Shown in pieces: positions 9,302 to 17,291 of a DNA stretch of 64,000 nucleotides; position 1 is the stretch's first letter, and each line of letters starts with the position of its first letter. The position numbers and the translations under genes were made by a program. The notes below the pieces were generated by a model. That model did no database searches. It was not told where the DNA came from and worked only from the letters and a program-made list of their open reading frames with translations. The stretch spans positions 992,001-1,056,000 of the forward strand of contig NZ_CP108518.1 in assembly GCF_035989885.1 (NCBI RefSeq), given 5' to 3'. This DNA comes from Streptomyces sp. NBC_01232 (lineage in GTDB: Bacteria > Actinomycetota > Actinomycetes > Streptomycetales > Streptomycetaceae).

Positions 9302-9318
9302 TCTGATGCAGTGTCAGA
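9302..9318. promoter_or_regulatory. palindromic operator upstream of the nitronate monooxygenase operon
   Basis: TCTGA-TGCAGTG-TCAGA is a perfect inverted repeat (arms 9302-9306 and 9314-9318) with AT-rich flanks, 44 bp upstream of the monooxygenase start. The architecture suits a TetR-family regulator of acyl-CoA metabolism. No regulator gene is adjacent, so the cognate protein is unknown. Confidence 0.55.
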
Positions 9319-9465
9319 TTCTTTACGGGCCGGTCGGTGCGGAGGGTGCCCGATGGGCGGGCAGATACCCACTACCGTGCGGATCGCCTGCGGCGCTGCT
9401 CGGCGGACAACGGGCCCCGGGCCCGGCCCCGGCGCGTGCTCCGCGAGCGGCGGGCGGCACCGCCG

Positions 9466-9592
9466 ACAGCGGATTGCGGATTGCGGGCGGCGGGTTGCGG
9501 GTTGCGGGTTGCGGGATACGGACGGCGGGCGCCGGGTGCGGATGGCTGGCGGCCCGCGGACGCGGGATGCGGGTTGCGGGTTGCGGGTGCCC
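9466..9592 (+). repeat. imperfect 7-bp tandem repeats (GGTTGCG/GGATTGC type)
   Basis: Runs of GGATTGC, GGGTTGC and close variants occur in two clusters (about 9470-9515 and 9557-9590). Each unit has a G-run of two or three, so the top strand could in principle form G-quadruplexes. They lie between the operator and the ribosome site of the serine hydrolase gene, in its 5' region. Confidence 0.65.
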
Positions 9593-9667
9593 GGTACGGA
9601 CGACGGATGCAGACAGTGGTGCGGGCGTGGGTGCGGGCGACGGGGTTGCGGACGAGGAGGGCCGGAC

Positions 9668-11725
9668 ATGGCAGCGGACACGGGGGCCGAAGCGGTGGCG
9701 GAGGTCGGCACGGAACGGACGGGCGGTACCAGCCGGGAACAGCCGCTCGGGCATTCCCTCGACGGCGGGGGCGCGTTCGAGGTCGCGCGCCGACAGGACT
9801 GGGCCCAGGACCGCGAAGGCACGGCCGAACCAGGCCGCCCCCGGGAACACGACGGCACAGCCGGATCAGGACGCGCGCGCGAGCACGAAGGCACAGTCGA
9901 ATCGGGGCCCGTGCGGGAGCGGACGGACGGGGCCGGAACGGGGCGGGGGCTGACCCGGCGGCGGCTCGGGGCTCGGCTGCTCGCGCTCGGCGGGGTCCTC
10001 GTCCTGCACGCGGCGCTCCCGGGAGCCGCAGGCGCCGCGGGCGGCCCGGCCGAGCGGCGCGCGCTCCAGGGGCTGCGGCTGCGGTACGGGTCCGCGCGCC
10101 AGGCCGGGCTGCTGGAGAAGCACCTGGAGGGGGTCGCGGACGAGGCCCGGCGCTTCCTGGGCCCCTCCCCCGAACACCCCTACTACGCCGGCGCGGTGGT
10201 CCTCGCCGGCCGCGGCCGCACCATTGCCCTGCACCGCGCCATGGGCGACGCCGTGCGGTACGCGGACTACGACGGGCGGAGCGACCGGGTACGGGAGTTC
10301 CCGGCGGCCGAGCGGATCGCCATGGCAGAGGACACCGTCTTCGACCTGGCCTCGCTGACCAAGCTCTTCACCTCCATCCTGGCCGTGCAGCAGATGGAGC
10401 GCGGGCGCCTGGAGCTGGAGGCTCCGGTGCGCCGGTACCTGCCGCAGTTCACCGGGGGCGGCAAGGAGATCATCACGGTCCGTCAGCTCCTCACGCACAC
10501 GTCCGGGTTGCGCTCGTGGGCACCCTTCTACCAGGAGTCCACCCGGGAGGGGCGGCTGAGGCTGCTGTGGTCGGTGAGGCCGCAGGAGACTCCCGGGAGC
10601 GTCTACCGGTACTCCGATCTCAACCTCATCACACTGCAGCTGCTGTTGGAGCAGATCACCGGTCGCACTCTGGACGTCCTGCTCCGCGACGAGATCACTG
10701 CTCCGCTCGGGATGCACCGCACTCGTTACAACCCACCGCTCTCGTGGCGCCGGGTCACCGCCGCCACCGAGGTGCAGCGCCCTCCCTGGTCCGGCCTGGA
10801 CCGCGGGCTGGTGTGGGGCGAGGTCCACGACGAGAACGCCTACGCGCTCGGCGGCGTCGCGGGCCATGCCGGAATCTTCGGCACCGCCTGGGACCTGGCC
10901 GTCCTCGCCCGCACCCTCCTCGACGGCGGGGTCTACGCGGGCAAGCGCATCCTGCGCCCCGGCTCCGTCGAGCTGCTCTTCACCGACTACAACACGGACT
11001 TCCCCGGAGACGACCACGGCCTCGGCTTCGAGCTCTACCAGCACTGGTACATGGGCGCCATGGCCACCCCGCACTCCGCCGGACACACCGGCTTCACCGG
11101 CACGTCCCTCGTCCTCGACCCCTCCACCGACTCGTTCCTGATCCTGCTCGGCAACTCCGTGCACCCCGTACGCACCTGGCGGGCCGGAAGTGCGCCGCGC
11201 GTCGCCGTCGGCAACCGCTTCGCTCGCGCCGTCCCGGTCCGCACCCGGCACGGCGGCGCGGCCTGGTTCTCCGGCGTCCGGCCGGGCGCCTCGGGCACCC
11301 TCACCCTGCCGCCGCTTCGCCCGGCCACGGACGCCGCCCGGCTGCGCTGCGCCGTGTGGTGGGACACCGTGCCGGGCGAGGGCGCCCTGCACCTGGAGGC
11401 CTCGGCCGACGGGGAGCACTGGGAGCCGCTGCCCTTCAGCACGCTGCGCTCCACGGGCGGCGCCCCCGAGCAGTGGCCGCGGGGTTCCGTGAGCGGCTGG
11501 TCGGGCCGCATCTGGCACCGCCTCGAAGCGCCGCTCACGGCCGCCCGGGCGGGCCGTGAGGTGCGGCTGCGGCTGCGCCACACCGCGACCGGCCGCTACG
11601 TCGGGCGCGGGGTCTACGTGGACGTCGTACGCGTGGCGGAACCGGGCCGCCTGCTCTTCGCGGAGGACCGCCCCGCCGACGCCGACCGCATCGAGGCGAT
11701 CGGCTGGACCCGGTCGGCGGACTGA
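9668..11725 (+). CDS. serine hydrolase, beta-lactamase/penicillin-binding-like, Tat-exported
   Basis: A 685-residue protein. After a low-complexity hydrophilic N-terminus (about residues 1-95) comes a twin-arginine-like signal TRRRLGARLLALGG with a hydrophobic core and an alanine-rich cleavage region near 125. The class C/DD-peptidase fold follows: SLTK (nucleophile Ser and general-base Lys) near residue 235, YSDLN as the Y-x-N motif near 315, and HTG in HTGFTGTS near 475. The last 200 residues form an extra beta-rich domain. Members hydrolyse esters, amides or beta-lactams; the substrate is not known. The ATG at 9668 has a very good ribosome site (GAGGAGG, 7-nt spacing), but it puts about 95 residues before the signal, which is odd. 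A GTG at 9910 would give a normal signal peptide. Confidence 0.8.
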   Translation: MAADTGAEAVAEVGTERTGGTSREQPLGHSLDGGGAFEVARRQDWAQDREGTAEPGRPREHDGTAGSGRAREHEGTVESGPVRERTDGAGTGRGLTRRRLGARLLALGGVLVLHAALPGAAGAAGGPAERRALQGLRLRYGSARQAGLLEKHLEGVADEARRFLGPSPEHPYYAGAVVLAGRGRTIALHRAMGDAVRYADYDGRSDRVREFPAAERIAMAEDTVFDLASLTKLFTSILAVQQMERGRLELEAPVRRYLPQFTGGGKEIITVRQLLTHTSGLRSWAPFYQESTREGRLRLLWSVRPQETPGSVYRYSDLNLITLQLLLEQITGRTLDVLLRDEITAPLGMHRTRYNPPLSWRRVTAATEVQRPPWSGLDRGLVWGEVHDENAYALGGVAGHAGIFGTAWDLAVLARTLLDGGVYAGKRILRPGSVELLFTDYNTDFPGDDHGLGFELYQHWYMGAMATPHSAGHTGFTGTSLVLDPSTDSFLILLGNSVHPVRTWRAGSAPRVAVGNRFARAVPVRTRHGGAAWFSGVRPGASGTLTLPPLRPATDAARLRCAVWWDTVPGEGALHLEASADGEHWEPLPFSTLRSTGGAPEQWPRGSVSGWSGRIWHRLEAPLTAARAGREVRLRLRHTATGRYVGRGVYVDVVRVAEPGRLLFAEDRPADADRIEAIGWTRSAD

Positions 11726-11750
11726 CCGCCCCTGTGCCCGCCCCTGCGGC

Positions 11751-12125
11751 TCAGTGCCGGACCAGGCAGAAGGGGTGTCCCGCCGGGTCCGCGTAAACCC
11801 GCCAGCCGCGCCCGTCAGAGCCGTCGAGCAGCGTCCCGCCGGCCGCCAGCACCTCCTCCTGCGCCCGGTCCAGGTCCGGGACACCGAGGTCCAGGTGGAA
11901 CTGCTGCGGCCGGGCGGGATCGGGCCAGCGCGGGGGCACGTGGCCGGGTGCCTGCTGGAAGGCGAGGACCAGACCCGAGGCGGTGTGGAGCGTCGCCCAC
12001 TTCTCGTCGAGCGACCAGCGCGGGTCCGGCCGGTTGACGGTCCCGCCCAGCAGGGACCGGTAGAACTCGGCGAGCGGTTGCGGCTCGGGGCAGTCCAGGA
12101 CCACGCATTGCAGTTCAGCGATCAT
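11751..12125 (-). CDS. VOC/glyoxalase-like domain protein
   Basis: A 124-residue single vicinal-oxygen-chelate module. It starts with the beta-strand IAELQCVVLDCPEPQPLAEF and contains the second half-motif FHLDLGVPDLDRAQEEV and the ending YADPAGHPFCLVRH typical of the glyoxalase-like branch. Metal ligands such as the HLD histidine are plausible. Its ATG overlaps the stop of the upstream SLOG-like gene (ATGA at 12122-12125), so it is probably translated by coupling. The substrate is unknown. Confidence 0.8.
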   Translation of the reverse strand: MIAELQCVVLDCPEPQPLAEFYRSLLGGTVNRPDPRWSLDEKWATLHTASGLVLAFQQAPGHVPPRWPDPARPQQFHLDLGVPDLDRAQEEVLAAGGTLLDGSDGRGWRVYADPAGHPFCLVRH

Positions 12126-12709
12126 GATCGGATCCTAGGCGTGCCCAGTGGGGTCCCGGGGTGTCCTGTCCCGTCGATCGAGCGCGGCCCGCCGCGCCGC
12201 TTGCCGCGGGCGGCGGGCGGCGCCGGCTCCTGCCGGGCGGCGCCCGCCGGCCAGACGATCTCCACCGGTATCCCCCGCGCACGGGCCGCGGCCACCGCGT
12301 CGCGCGTCCCGCCCCGCCTGCCGCCGGGCCCTTGGTCCCACACCGCGACCAGGAGCTCGGCCCGGCCGAGCAGAAGCCGGTTGGCGGCGGCGTAGGCGTC
12401 CGTACCGGCCCTTCGGTACGGCATGACCTCGACCTCGGCTGCGGCCCGCAGGAGGCGGTCGAAGGCCACGGCGTCCGGGCCCTCCCGCAGGCGCGCCCGG
12501 TAGTCGGCCGAAGGGAGAACCGCCACCAGCCGCCCGCCCAGGGCGAGAACGGCGTCCCCGAAGACCGTGTCGGCGCCGGGGGCCAGGCAGGACATACCGG
12601 TGAGCTCCGCGGCCGGGTAGCGTGCGAGCACCGCGAGCAGCGCCTCCGCGACCGGCTGAATGCCCGCACTCGTAAGGTTCACGTGGCCGGTCACCGCGAT
12701 GGTCGCCAT
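12122..12709 (-). CDS. SLOG/Rossmann-like nucleotide-binding protein
   Basis: About 195 residues. The start MATIAVTGHVNLT, then CLAPGADTVFGDAVLALGGRLVAVLP and ELLVAVWDQGP follow the order of a SLOG (SMF/DprA-LOG) Rossmann fold: a first glycine-containing strand, a conserved GAD segment and a third strand before a Gly-rich loop. Such proteins bind nucleotides or NAD-derived ligands; the molecular role here is unknown. The ATG at 12709 is preferred because the next 23 upstream residues are arginine-rich and unlike the family. The C-terminal 40 residues are basic and Pro-rich. Its stop overlaps the start of the glyoxalase-like gene. Confidence 0.65.
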   Translation of the reverse strand: MATIAVTGHVNLTSAGIQPVAEALLAVLARYPAAELTGMSCLAPGADTVFGDAVLALGGRLVAVLPSADYRARLREGPDAVAFDRLLRAAAEVEVMPYRRAGTDAYAAANRLLLGRAELLVAVWDQGPGGRRGGTRDAVAAARARGIPVEIVWPAGAARQEPAPPAARGKRRGGPRSIDGTGHPGTPLGTPRIRS

Positions 12710-12865
12710 GGCAGCGCTGCGCTCCGCTCCGAAGGATCGGCATCGTCGCCGCCCGGGTGGCGGCGACGTCCCCATCATGCGGCGCCGGTACTCCCCCGGC
12801 CAGAGGTTTTGCGGCCTGTCGGGACCGCGGCGCTGCCGGGTCCGTCCGTCGGCGGTGACCGCCGG

Positions 12866-14311
12866 TCAGCGGTCCGGGAGCGTCTTCTGGAGCCAGTCGA
12901 AGACGACTTCGCAGTGCAGCTGCGGGGCCATCGGGGAACAGTGCAGCTGCGCACCCTGGGCCGCCGTCAGTTTCAGGTAGTCCTTGGGCGAGGTGAGGGC
13001 GTCGTACATGCGGCGCGGCTGGCCGGGGTAGAACTGCTCGCCCTCGTAGTCCAGCACCAGGGTGGGGGCCTTGATCCGGCCGACGACATCGGTGATGGAC
13101 AGCGCCTGGATCCGGGTGGCGGGGGTGTAGAAGTCGGTGAAGAGCTTGCCCCGGCGCGCTTCGAGCATGGCCGGTACGGAGAAGGGCTCGAAGCGCTTCT
13201 TCATCACGTCGGCCGCGTCCGGAGGCAGTTCGGGGACGACTTCCTTGTTCCAGATGTCGTTCGTCTCCTGCTTGTCGGGGGTGAGGATCTCCCGGATCTC
13301 GGGCGGGAAGCCCAGCCACGGCTCCACGCAGCCGGGCATGGCAACCAGAGCGGCGATCCGGGTCTCGAAAGCCGCTGCCCTCGGGGCGAGGTCGCCCGCC
13401 ATGCTCAGACCCGTCAGCGCGATCCTGCCGGAGTCCACGTCGGGGCGGGCCGACAGCCAGTCGACGAGGGGCGTGACCACCTTCTCCCAGGTCGGCGTGA
13501 ACACCACCTGATCCACGAAGAGCAACTGCCCCTGGCCCGGCCCGTCGTAGACGAGCGCGTTCCAGCCCCGGTCCAGCGCGGCGGGGACCCCGTAGGTCCA
13601 CATGTCCACGTTCTGGCCGTCGCTCCCGTTGGTCAGGATCACTGTCGGGCGGGGGGTACCGCTCGTGTCGGGGCGGAAGAACCACACCGGCAGCGGCGTG
13701 CTCCCGTAGGGCACGTTCGCCTTCACCGGGGCGGGTTCGCACAGGTCGCAGAAGGCGTCCCAGGCCCCGCGTCCCGCCTTGTAGAGCTGCTCCTCGCTGG
13801 CGGGGTCGTCCGAACCGAGGACGAAGAAGAGTGCCTGGCCGTAGTACTGGGCGGCGCGCAGCGCCCGGAACCGCTTGCTCTGGCTGTCGGCCGGCGCACC
13901 CGGGGGCGCCTTGAGCAGCTGGTCGCCGAGGGCGCGGAAGGTCTTCACGTACGACTGGGCGCTCAGACCGGAGCCGTTGATCGCGTTCACGGCCGTGAGC
14001 ACCTCGCCGACCTCGGCCGCTCCGGCGCCCGAGGCGCCGAGCGCGAGGAGTCCGTTGAAGTTGTACCCCGGATCCTTGAACAGGGTCATCACGCCCGGCG
14101 TGAGACCGCCGGCGGCCGCGGTGGCCGTGGGCGTGGCGGTGGGCGTGGCGGTGGGCGTGGCCGCCGGTGTGGCGGTACCGCTGGTCGCCGCCGCCTGAGC
14201 GCCGGGGGCGCCGCCGCGCGCGCAACCCGCCGCGAGGGCCGCACCTGCCCCGGCGGTGAGCAGGGCGCGTCGGGTGGGGCCGGAGTGCCGATCACCAGGT
14301 ATGCGGTTCAT
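12866..14311 (-). CDS. alpha/beta hydrolase, lipoprotein/Tat-exported
   Basis: A 481-residue protein. The N-terminus has TRRALLTAGAGAALAAGC, which combines a twin-arginine motif with a lipobox-like LAAGC, so a membrane-anchored exported enzyme is likely. A TPTATPTATPTA linker (about residues 50-60) leads to an alpha/beta-hydrolase domain with a helical cap, nucleophile elbow GLSMAGD, acid region LVLDYEGEQFY and catalytic His in LHCEVVFDWL near the end. The architecture resembles the 2,6-dihydropseudooxynicotine hydrolase/FrsA-like branch. The ATG at 14311 has GGAGG only one base before it, which is too close for a normal ribosome site, but no better in-frame start was found. Confidence 0.75.
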   Translation of the reverse strand: MNRIPGDRHSGPTRRALLTAGAGAALAAGCARGGAPGAQAAATSGTATPAATPTATPTATPTATAAAGGLTPGVMTLFKDPGYNFNGLLALGASGAGAAEVGEVLTAVNAINGSGLSAQSYVKTFRALGDQLLKAPPGAPADSQSKRFRALRAAQYYGQALFFVLGSDDPASEEQLYKAGRGAWDAFCDLCEPAPVKANVPYGSTPLPVWFFRPDTSGTPRPTVILTNGSDGQNVDMWTYGVPAALDRGWNALVYDGPGQGQLLFVDQVVFTPTWEKVVTPLVDWLSARPDVDSGRIALTGLSMAGDLAPRAAAFETRIAALVAMPGCVEPWLGFPPEIREILTPDKQETNDIWNKEVVPELPPDAADVMKKRFEPFSVPAMLEARRGKLFTDFYTPATRIQALSITDVVGRIKAPTLVLDYEGEQFYPGQPRRMYDALTSPKDYLKLTAAQGAQLHCSPMAPQLHCEVVFDWLQKTLPDR

Positions 14312-14727
14312 GCCTCCGGAACGTAGCGCCGACCCGCTGCGCCGGCCTCCCGTCCCGTCCCGCTCCGTGCGCGGCGGGCGCCGGTCCCCGCCCCGGCCGT
14401 CGTCCCGAGCGGCAGGTGGCGGGCCGGTGTCCCGCCCGAGTGGCACGGCCTTCCGGACGCCGCCGGTCCTACGCCCGTCCGGGGGACGCGGGGCCCGGTT
14501 CCGCGCCCCGGCCGTCCTGGCGGAGCGGATGCGGTGTCCCTGCATGGGTTTGGGCCCCGACCGGCCGGGGGGAGGCCGGTCGGGGCGGGCCCGGGCAGGC
14601 CGGGGGGGGAAGGCCTGCCCGGGCGGATGAGGGTGGGCACGCGCAGTCCCACATATGGATGAACGGTCAACCACCCCGGGGGGTTCCCCGCCTCAGCGGC
14701 AGCCGCAGCGGCCGCCCCCGTCGGGGG
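14312..14727. other. 416-bp spacer with two tandem hairpins
   Basis: No gene is apparent. The spacer holds the promoter region of the hydrolase lipoprotein and, nearer the TetR gene, two long perfect hairpins (listed separately). Confidence 0.6.
14555..14624 (-). terminator. tandem strong hairpins downstream of the TetR gene
   Basis: Hairpin one: CCCCGACCGGCC (14555-14566) pairs with 14574-14585, a perfect 12-bp stem with a 7-nt purine loop. Hairpin two: GCCCGGGCAGGCC (14589-14601) pairs with 14612-14624, a perfect 13-bp stem with a 10-nt loop. They begin about 100 bp after the TetR stop and would terminate leftward transcription. Both loops are purine-rich. Confidence 0.7.
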
Positions 14728-15450
14728 TCAGGCCTCGGCGAGGACCGCGTCGAGCATCCGCCGGGTGATGGAGGTCAGCTCGGCGAGGTCCGGGACCGGG
14801 CGGGAGCGGGCGAGGGCACCGGCCAGCCGGTCGTAGAGGAGCCCGTCCGTCCAGGCGACCAGCAGTTCGGCGGCCTCCTCGGGCCGCTCGGCCCCGAGCG
14901 CGGCGAGGATGCCCGAGGCCCGGGCCCGGGCCCCCTGTCCCGCCCGGTGGAAGTCCGGTTCGAGTTCGGGGTTGCGGGCCGCTTCGAGGCTGAGCTCGAA
15001 GCGGGCCAGCTGGCGCTCGCGCCCCACGGTCAGCCAGCGGTGCAGCAGCCCGGCCAGCGCGGCCGCGGCCGCCTCCCGGCCCGCCGCCGGGGGCTGCGCC
15101 TGCGCTCCGGGACCACCGCCGGGACGGCCGCCGAGAACACCGGCGGGATGACCGGCGGGCTCCCCGGCCGGGTGACCGGCGAAATCGCTCCCGGGATCCC
15201 TCCCGTTCCCGGGAACGCCCCCGAGGCCACCGCCGAGATCACCGACGTCACCCAGGTCCAGCTCGGCCAGCCGCTGGTAGCAGGCCCCGATCAGGGCCGT
15301 CCTCGTACGGAAGTAGTACGAGGTGCTCCCGGCCGGCAGGTGGGCCGCGCCGTCGACCGCCCGGTGGGTCAGGCCCCGGAGACCGGCGGCGGCCACGAGG
15401 CCGATCGCGGTGTCGGCGATCAGCGTTCTGCGATCCGCGGTGGTGGACAT
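14728..15450 (-). CDS. TetR family repressor with a Gly/Pro-rich insertion
   Basis: A 240-residue regulator. The N-terminal HTH reads LIADTAIGLVAAAGLRGLTH, then RAVDGAAHLPAGSTSYYFRTR (residues about 10-50), classic for TetR. Between residues about 66 and 120, where helix alpha-4 normally runs into the ligand domain, there is a flexible insert rich in Gly, Pro and Asp (such as GDLGGGLGGVPGNGRDPG). The ligand domain resumes at AAALAGLLHRWL. The gene is divergent from an FAD monooxygenase across two near-perfect palindromes, so it most likely represses both that enzyme and itself. The inducer is unknown, probably an aromatic or polyketide substrate of the monooxygenase. Confidence 0.88.
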   Translation of the reverse strand: MSTTADRRTLIADTAIGLVAAAGLRGLTHRAVDGAAHLPAGSTSYYFRTRTALIGACYQRLAELDLGDVGDLGGGLGGVPGNGRDPGSDFAGHPAGEPAGHPAGVLGGRPGGGPGAQAQPPAAGREAAAAALAGLLHRWLTVGRERQLARFELSLEAARNPELEPDFHRAGQGARARASGILAALGAERPEEAAELLVAWTDGLLYDRLAGALARSRPVPDLAELTSITRRMLDAVLAEA

Positions 15451-15453
15451 CCA

Positions 15454-15477
15454 CCCACTCTACAACTGTAGAGTGGG
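15454..15477. promoter_or_regulatory. TetR operator 1 (24-bp palindrome)
   Basis: CCCACTCTACAA followed directly by CTGTAGAGTGGG is a 24-bp inverted repeat with one mismatch. It begins four bases from the TetR start codon, so binding would block its transcription or translation start. It shares the core CTCTACA-NN-TGTAGAG with operator 2. Confidence 0.8.
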
Positions 15478-15485
15478 CCCATCGG

Positions 15486-15503
15486 CCTCTACAGCTGTAG
15501 AGG
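15486..15503. promoter_or_regulatory. TetR operator 2 (18-bp perfect palindrome)
   Basis: CCTCTACAGCTGTAGAGG is a perfect 18-bp palindrome. Its centre is 29 bp from that of operator 1, nearly three helical turns, so two dimers could bind on the same face. It lies about 55 bp upstream of the monooxygenase start. Confidence 0.8.
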
Positions 15504-15557
15504 ACCTGATGCATGTGAAGCACACGCGCAGACCGAAGAGGAAAAGGAGGACCCGAC

Positions 15558-16766
15558 ATGCCGGCAGTTCAGCGTCACGCGGTCGTGGCAGGCGCGGGGA
15601 TCGGCGGCCTCACCGCGGCCGTGGCCCTGCACCGTCGGGGCTGGCGGGTCACCGTGTGCGAGCGGGCGGCCGGGCCCTCCGCCGTCGGCGCGGGGATCGT
15701 GCTCGCCCCCAACGCCCTGCGCGCCTTCGCCACCATCGGCTTCGACATCACCGGTGGGGCCGACCGCACCGTCCCCGCCGCGATGGGACTGCGCCGCCCG
15801 GACGGCCGCTGGCTCAGCCGCGCCGACACCGCGGCGCTGGCCGCCCGCTACGGCGGTCCGCCGCTGGCCCTGCACCGATCGGCCCTCGCCGAGGCCCTGG
15901 CCGCCGCCCTCCCGGCCGGATCGATCCGCTACGGCGTCGCCGTCACCTCGGTGGACGACGCCGACGGCTCCCCGGTGGTCCGTACCGGCGCGGGCGACCT
16001 GGGCGGTGCCGACGTCGTCCTTGCGGCCGACGGCATCCACAGCCCGCTGCGCCGCCAGTACTTCCCGGACCACCCGGGCCTGCACCACAGCGGGGAGACC
16101 GCGTGGCGCACCGTCCTGCCGACCGCCGCGGGCCGCGCCGAAACGTGGACCGCCGAGACCTGGGGCCGCGGCGAGCGCTTCGGTGTGGTCCCCCTCGCCG
16201 ACGGCCGGATCTACGTCTACGCCACCGCCGTCGCCCCCGAGGGCCACCGCCCCGCCGACGTCCGCGCCGAACTCCTGCGCCGCTTCGGCAGCTGGCACGA
16301 CCCCATCCCCGCCCTGCTGGAGCGGATCGACCCGGAGGCCGTGCTCCAGCACGACCTCTACGACCTGGCCGCCCCGCTCCCCCGCTTCCACCACGGCCGC
16401 CTGGCCTGGCTCGGCGACGCCGCCCACGCCATGACCCCCAACCTGGGGCAGGGCGGGTGCCAGGCCGTCGAGGACGCGGTGGTCCTCGCCCACCTGCTGG
16501 ACGGGACGGGAACCGGCGGTGTTCCGGCGGCCCTGGCCGCCTACAGCGGCGCCCGCTGCGCCCGCACCGACGCCATCCGCGTCCGGGCCCGGCGCGCGGG
16601 CCGGGTCGCGGCCCTCACCCACCCCCTGGCCGTGGCCCTGCGCGACCTCGCCGTCCGCGCCACCCCGGCCCGGGCCGCACACCGGGCGCTGGACGACATC
16701 TTCGACGGGTTCACCCTTCCGGCCGGAATGGGCGGCGCACCCACGGGCGTTGGCACTCGTTGGTGA
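15558..16766 (+). CDS. FAD-dependent monooxygenase (PHBH/UbiH-like)
   Basis: A 402-residue class A flavoprotein. The dinucleotide-binding motif VVAGAGIGGLTAAVALHRRG is at residues about 8-27 and the DG motif in VVLAADGIHSPLRRQ near 160. The second FAD motif WLGDAAHAMTPNLGQGG near 285 positions the ribityl chain. These enzymes hydroxylate aromatic or polyketide substrates using NAD(P)H and O2. A strong ribosome site GGAGG lies 7 nt before the ATG. It is divergent from, and presumably controlled by, the TetR repressor. The next gene on the same strand, a deazaflavin-type nitroreductase, may be co-transcribed. Confidence 0.88.
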   Translation: MPAVQRHAVVAGAGIGGLTAAVALHRRGWRVTVCERAAGPSAVGAGIVLAPNALRAFATIGFDITGGADRTVPAAMGLRRPDGRWLSRADTAALAARYGGPPLALHRSALAEALAAALPAGSIRYGVAVTSVDDADGSPVVRTGAGDLGGADVVLAADGIHSPLRRQYFPDHPGLHHSGETAWRTVLPTAAGRAETWTAETWGRGERFGVVPLADGRIYVYATAVAPEGHRPADVRAELLRRFGSWHDPIPALLERIDPEAVLQHDLYDLAAPLPRFHHGRLAWLGDAAHAMTPNLGQGGCQAVEDAVVLAHLLDGTGTGGVPAALAAYSGARCARTDAIRVRARRAGRVAALTHPLAVALRDLAVRATPARAAHRALDDIFDGFTLPAGMGGAPTGVGTRW

Positions 16767-16805
16767 GGTTCGTTGACCGTTCTATCCGAAGGCAGGCGAC
16801 ACCCC

Positions 16806-17255
16806 ATGACCACCGGAATCGACTGGGACCACCCGACCGACCCGCGGGCCGGGAGCTGGCAGCTGGAGCACGTCAAGCAGTACGTGGGCTCCGGCGGCAC
16901 CGAGGGCCAGTACTGGAGAGGCACCCAGACCCTCCTGCTCACCACCGTCGGCCGAATCTCCGGCAACCCCGTGCGCACGCCGCTCATCTACGGCGAGGCC
17001 GACGGCCGCTACCTGCTCGTCGCCTCCAAGGGCGGCGCCGACGAGCACCCCCTGTGGTTCCGCAACCTGAGCGCGCACCCCGAGGTCCGCATCCAGGTCG
17101 GGGCACAGATCCTGCAGGGCACGGCGCGCACGGCGAACGCCGAGGAGCGCGCCGCGTACTGGCCGGTGATGGTGAAGCAGTGGCCCGCCTACGACGAGTA
17201 CCAGGCCAAGACGGACCGGGAGATCCCGATCGTGGTGATCGAGCCCGCCGCGTAG
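16806..17255 (+). CDS. nitroreductase/deazaflavin (F420)-dependent family protein
   Basis: A 149-residue split-beta-barrel protein. The order GTQTLLLTTVGRISGNPVRT, then YLLVASKGGADEHPLWFRNL and HPEVRIQVG is the signature of the Ddn/F420H2-dependent quinone reductase family, in which the KGG segment contacts the cofactor phosphate. Members reduce quinones, nitro groups or enones with F420H2. The ATG at 16806 is favoured because the 11 residues before it do not resemble the family. It lies 39 bp behind the FAD monooxygenase on the same strand, consistent with sequential redox steps under the same TetR control. Confidence 0.82.
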   Translation: MTTGIDWDHPTDPRAGSWQLEHVKQYVGSGGTEGQYWRGTQTLLLTTVGRISGNPVRTPLIYGEADGRYLLVASKGGADEHPLWFRNLSAHPEVRIQVGAQILQGTARTANAEERAAYWPVMVKQWPAYDEYQAKTDREIPIVVIEPAA

Positions 17256-17291
17256 GCACGGCGGCGGACCCGTCACCTCGGCGGCATCACC

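Larger units (their letters stand above)
9259..9667. other. 409-bp divergent spacer with short GC-rich repeats
   Basis: Apart from the operator at 9302-9318, this spacer contains no convincing gene. Its right half is rich in imperfect copies of the heptamer GGGTTGC (see the repeat entry). Confidence 0.6.

Noticed and set aside
9466..9592. Short repeats as a possible CRISPR array
   Set aside because: Units are only about 7 bp, contiguous and variable, with no spacers and no cas genes.
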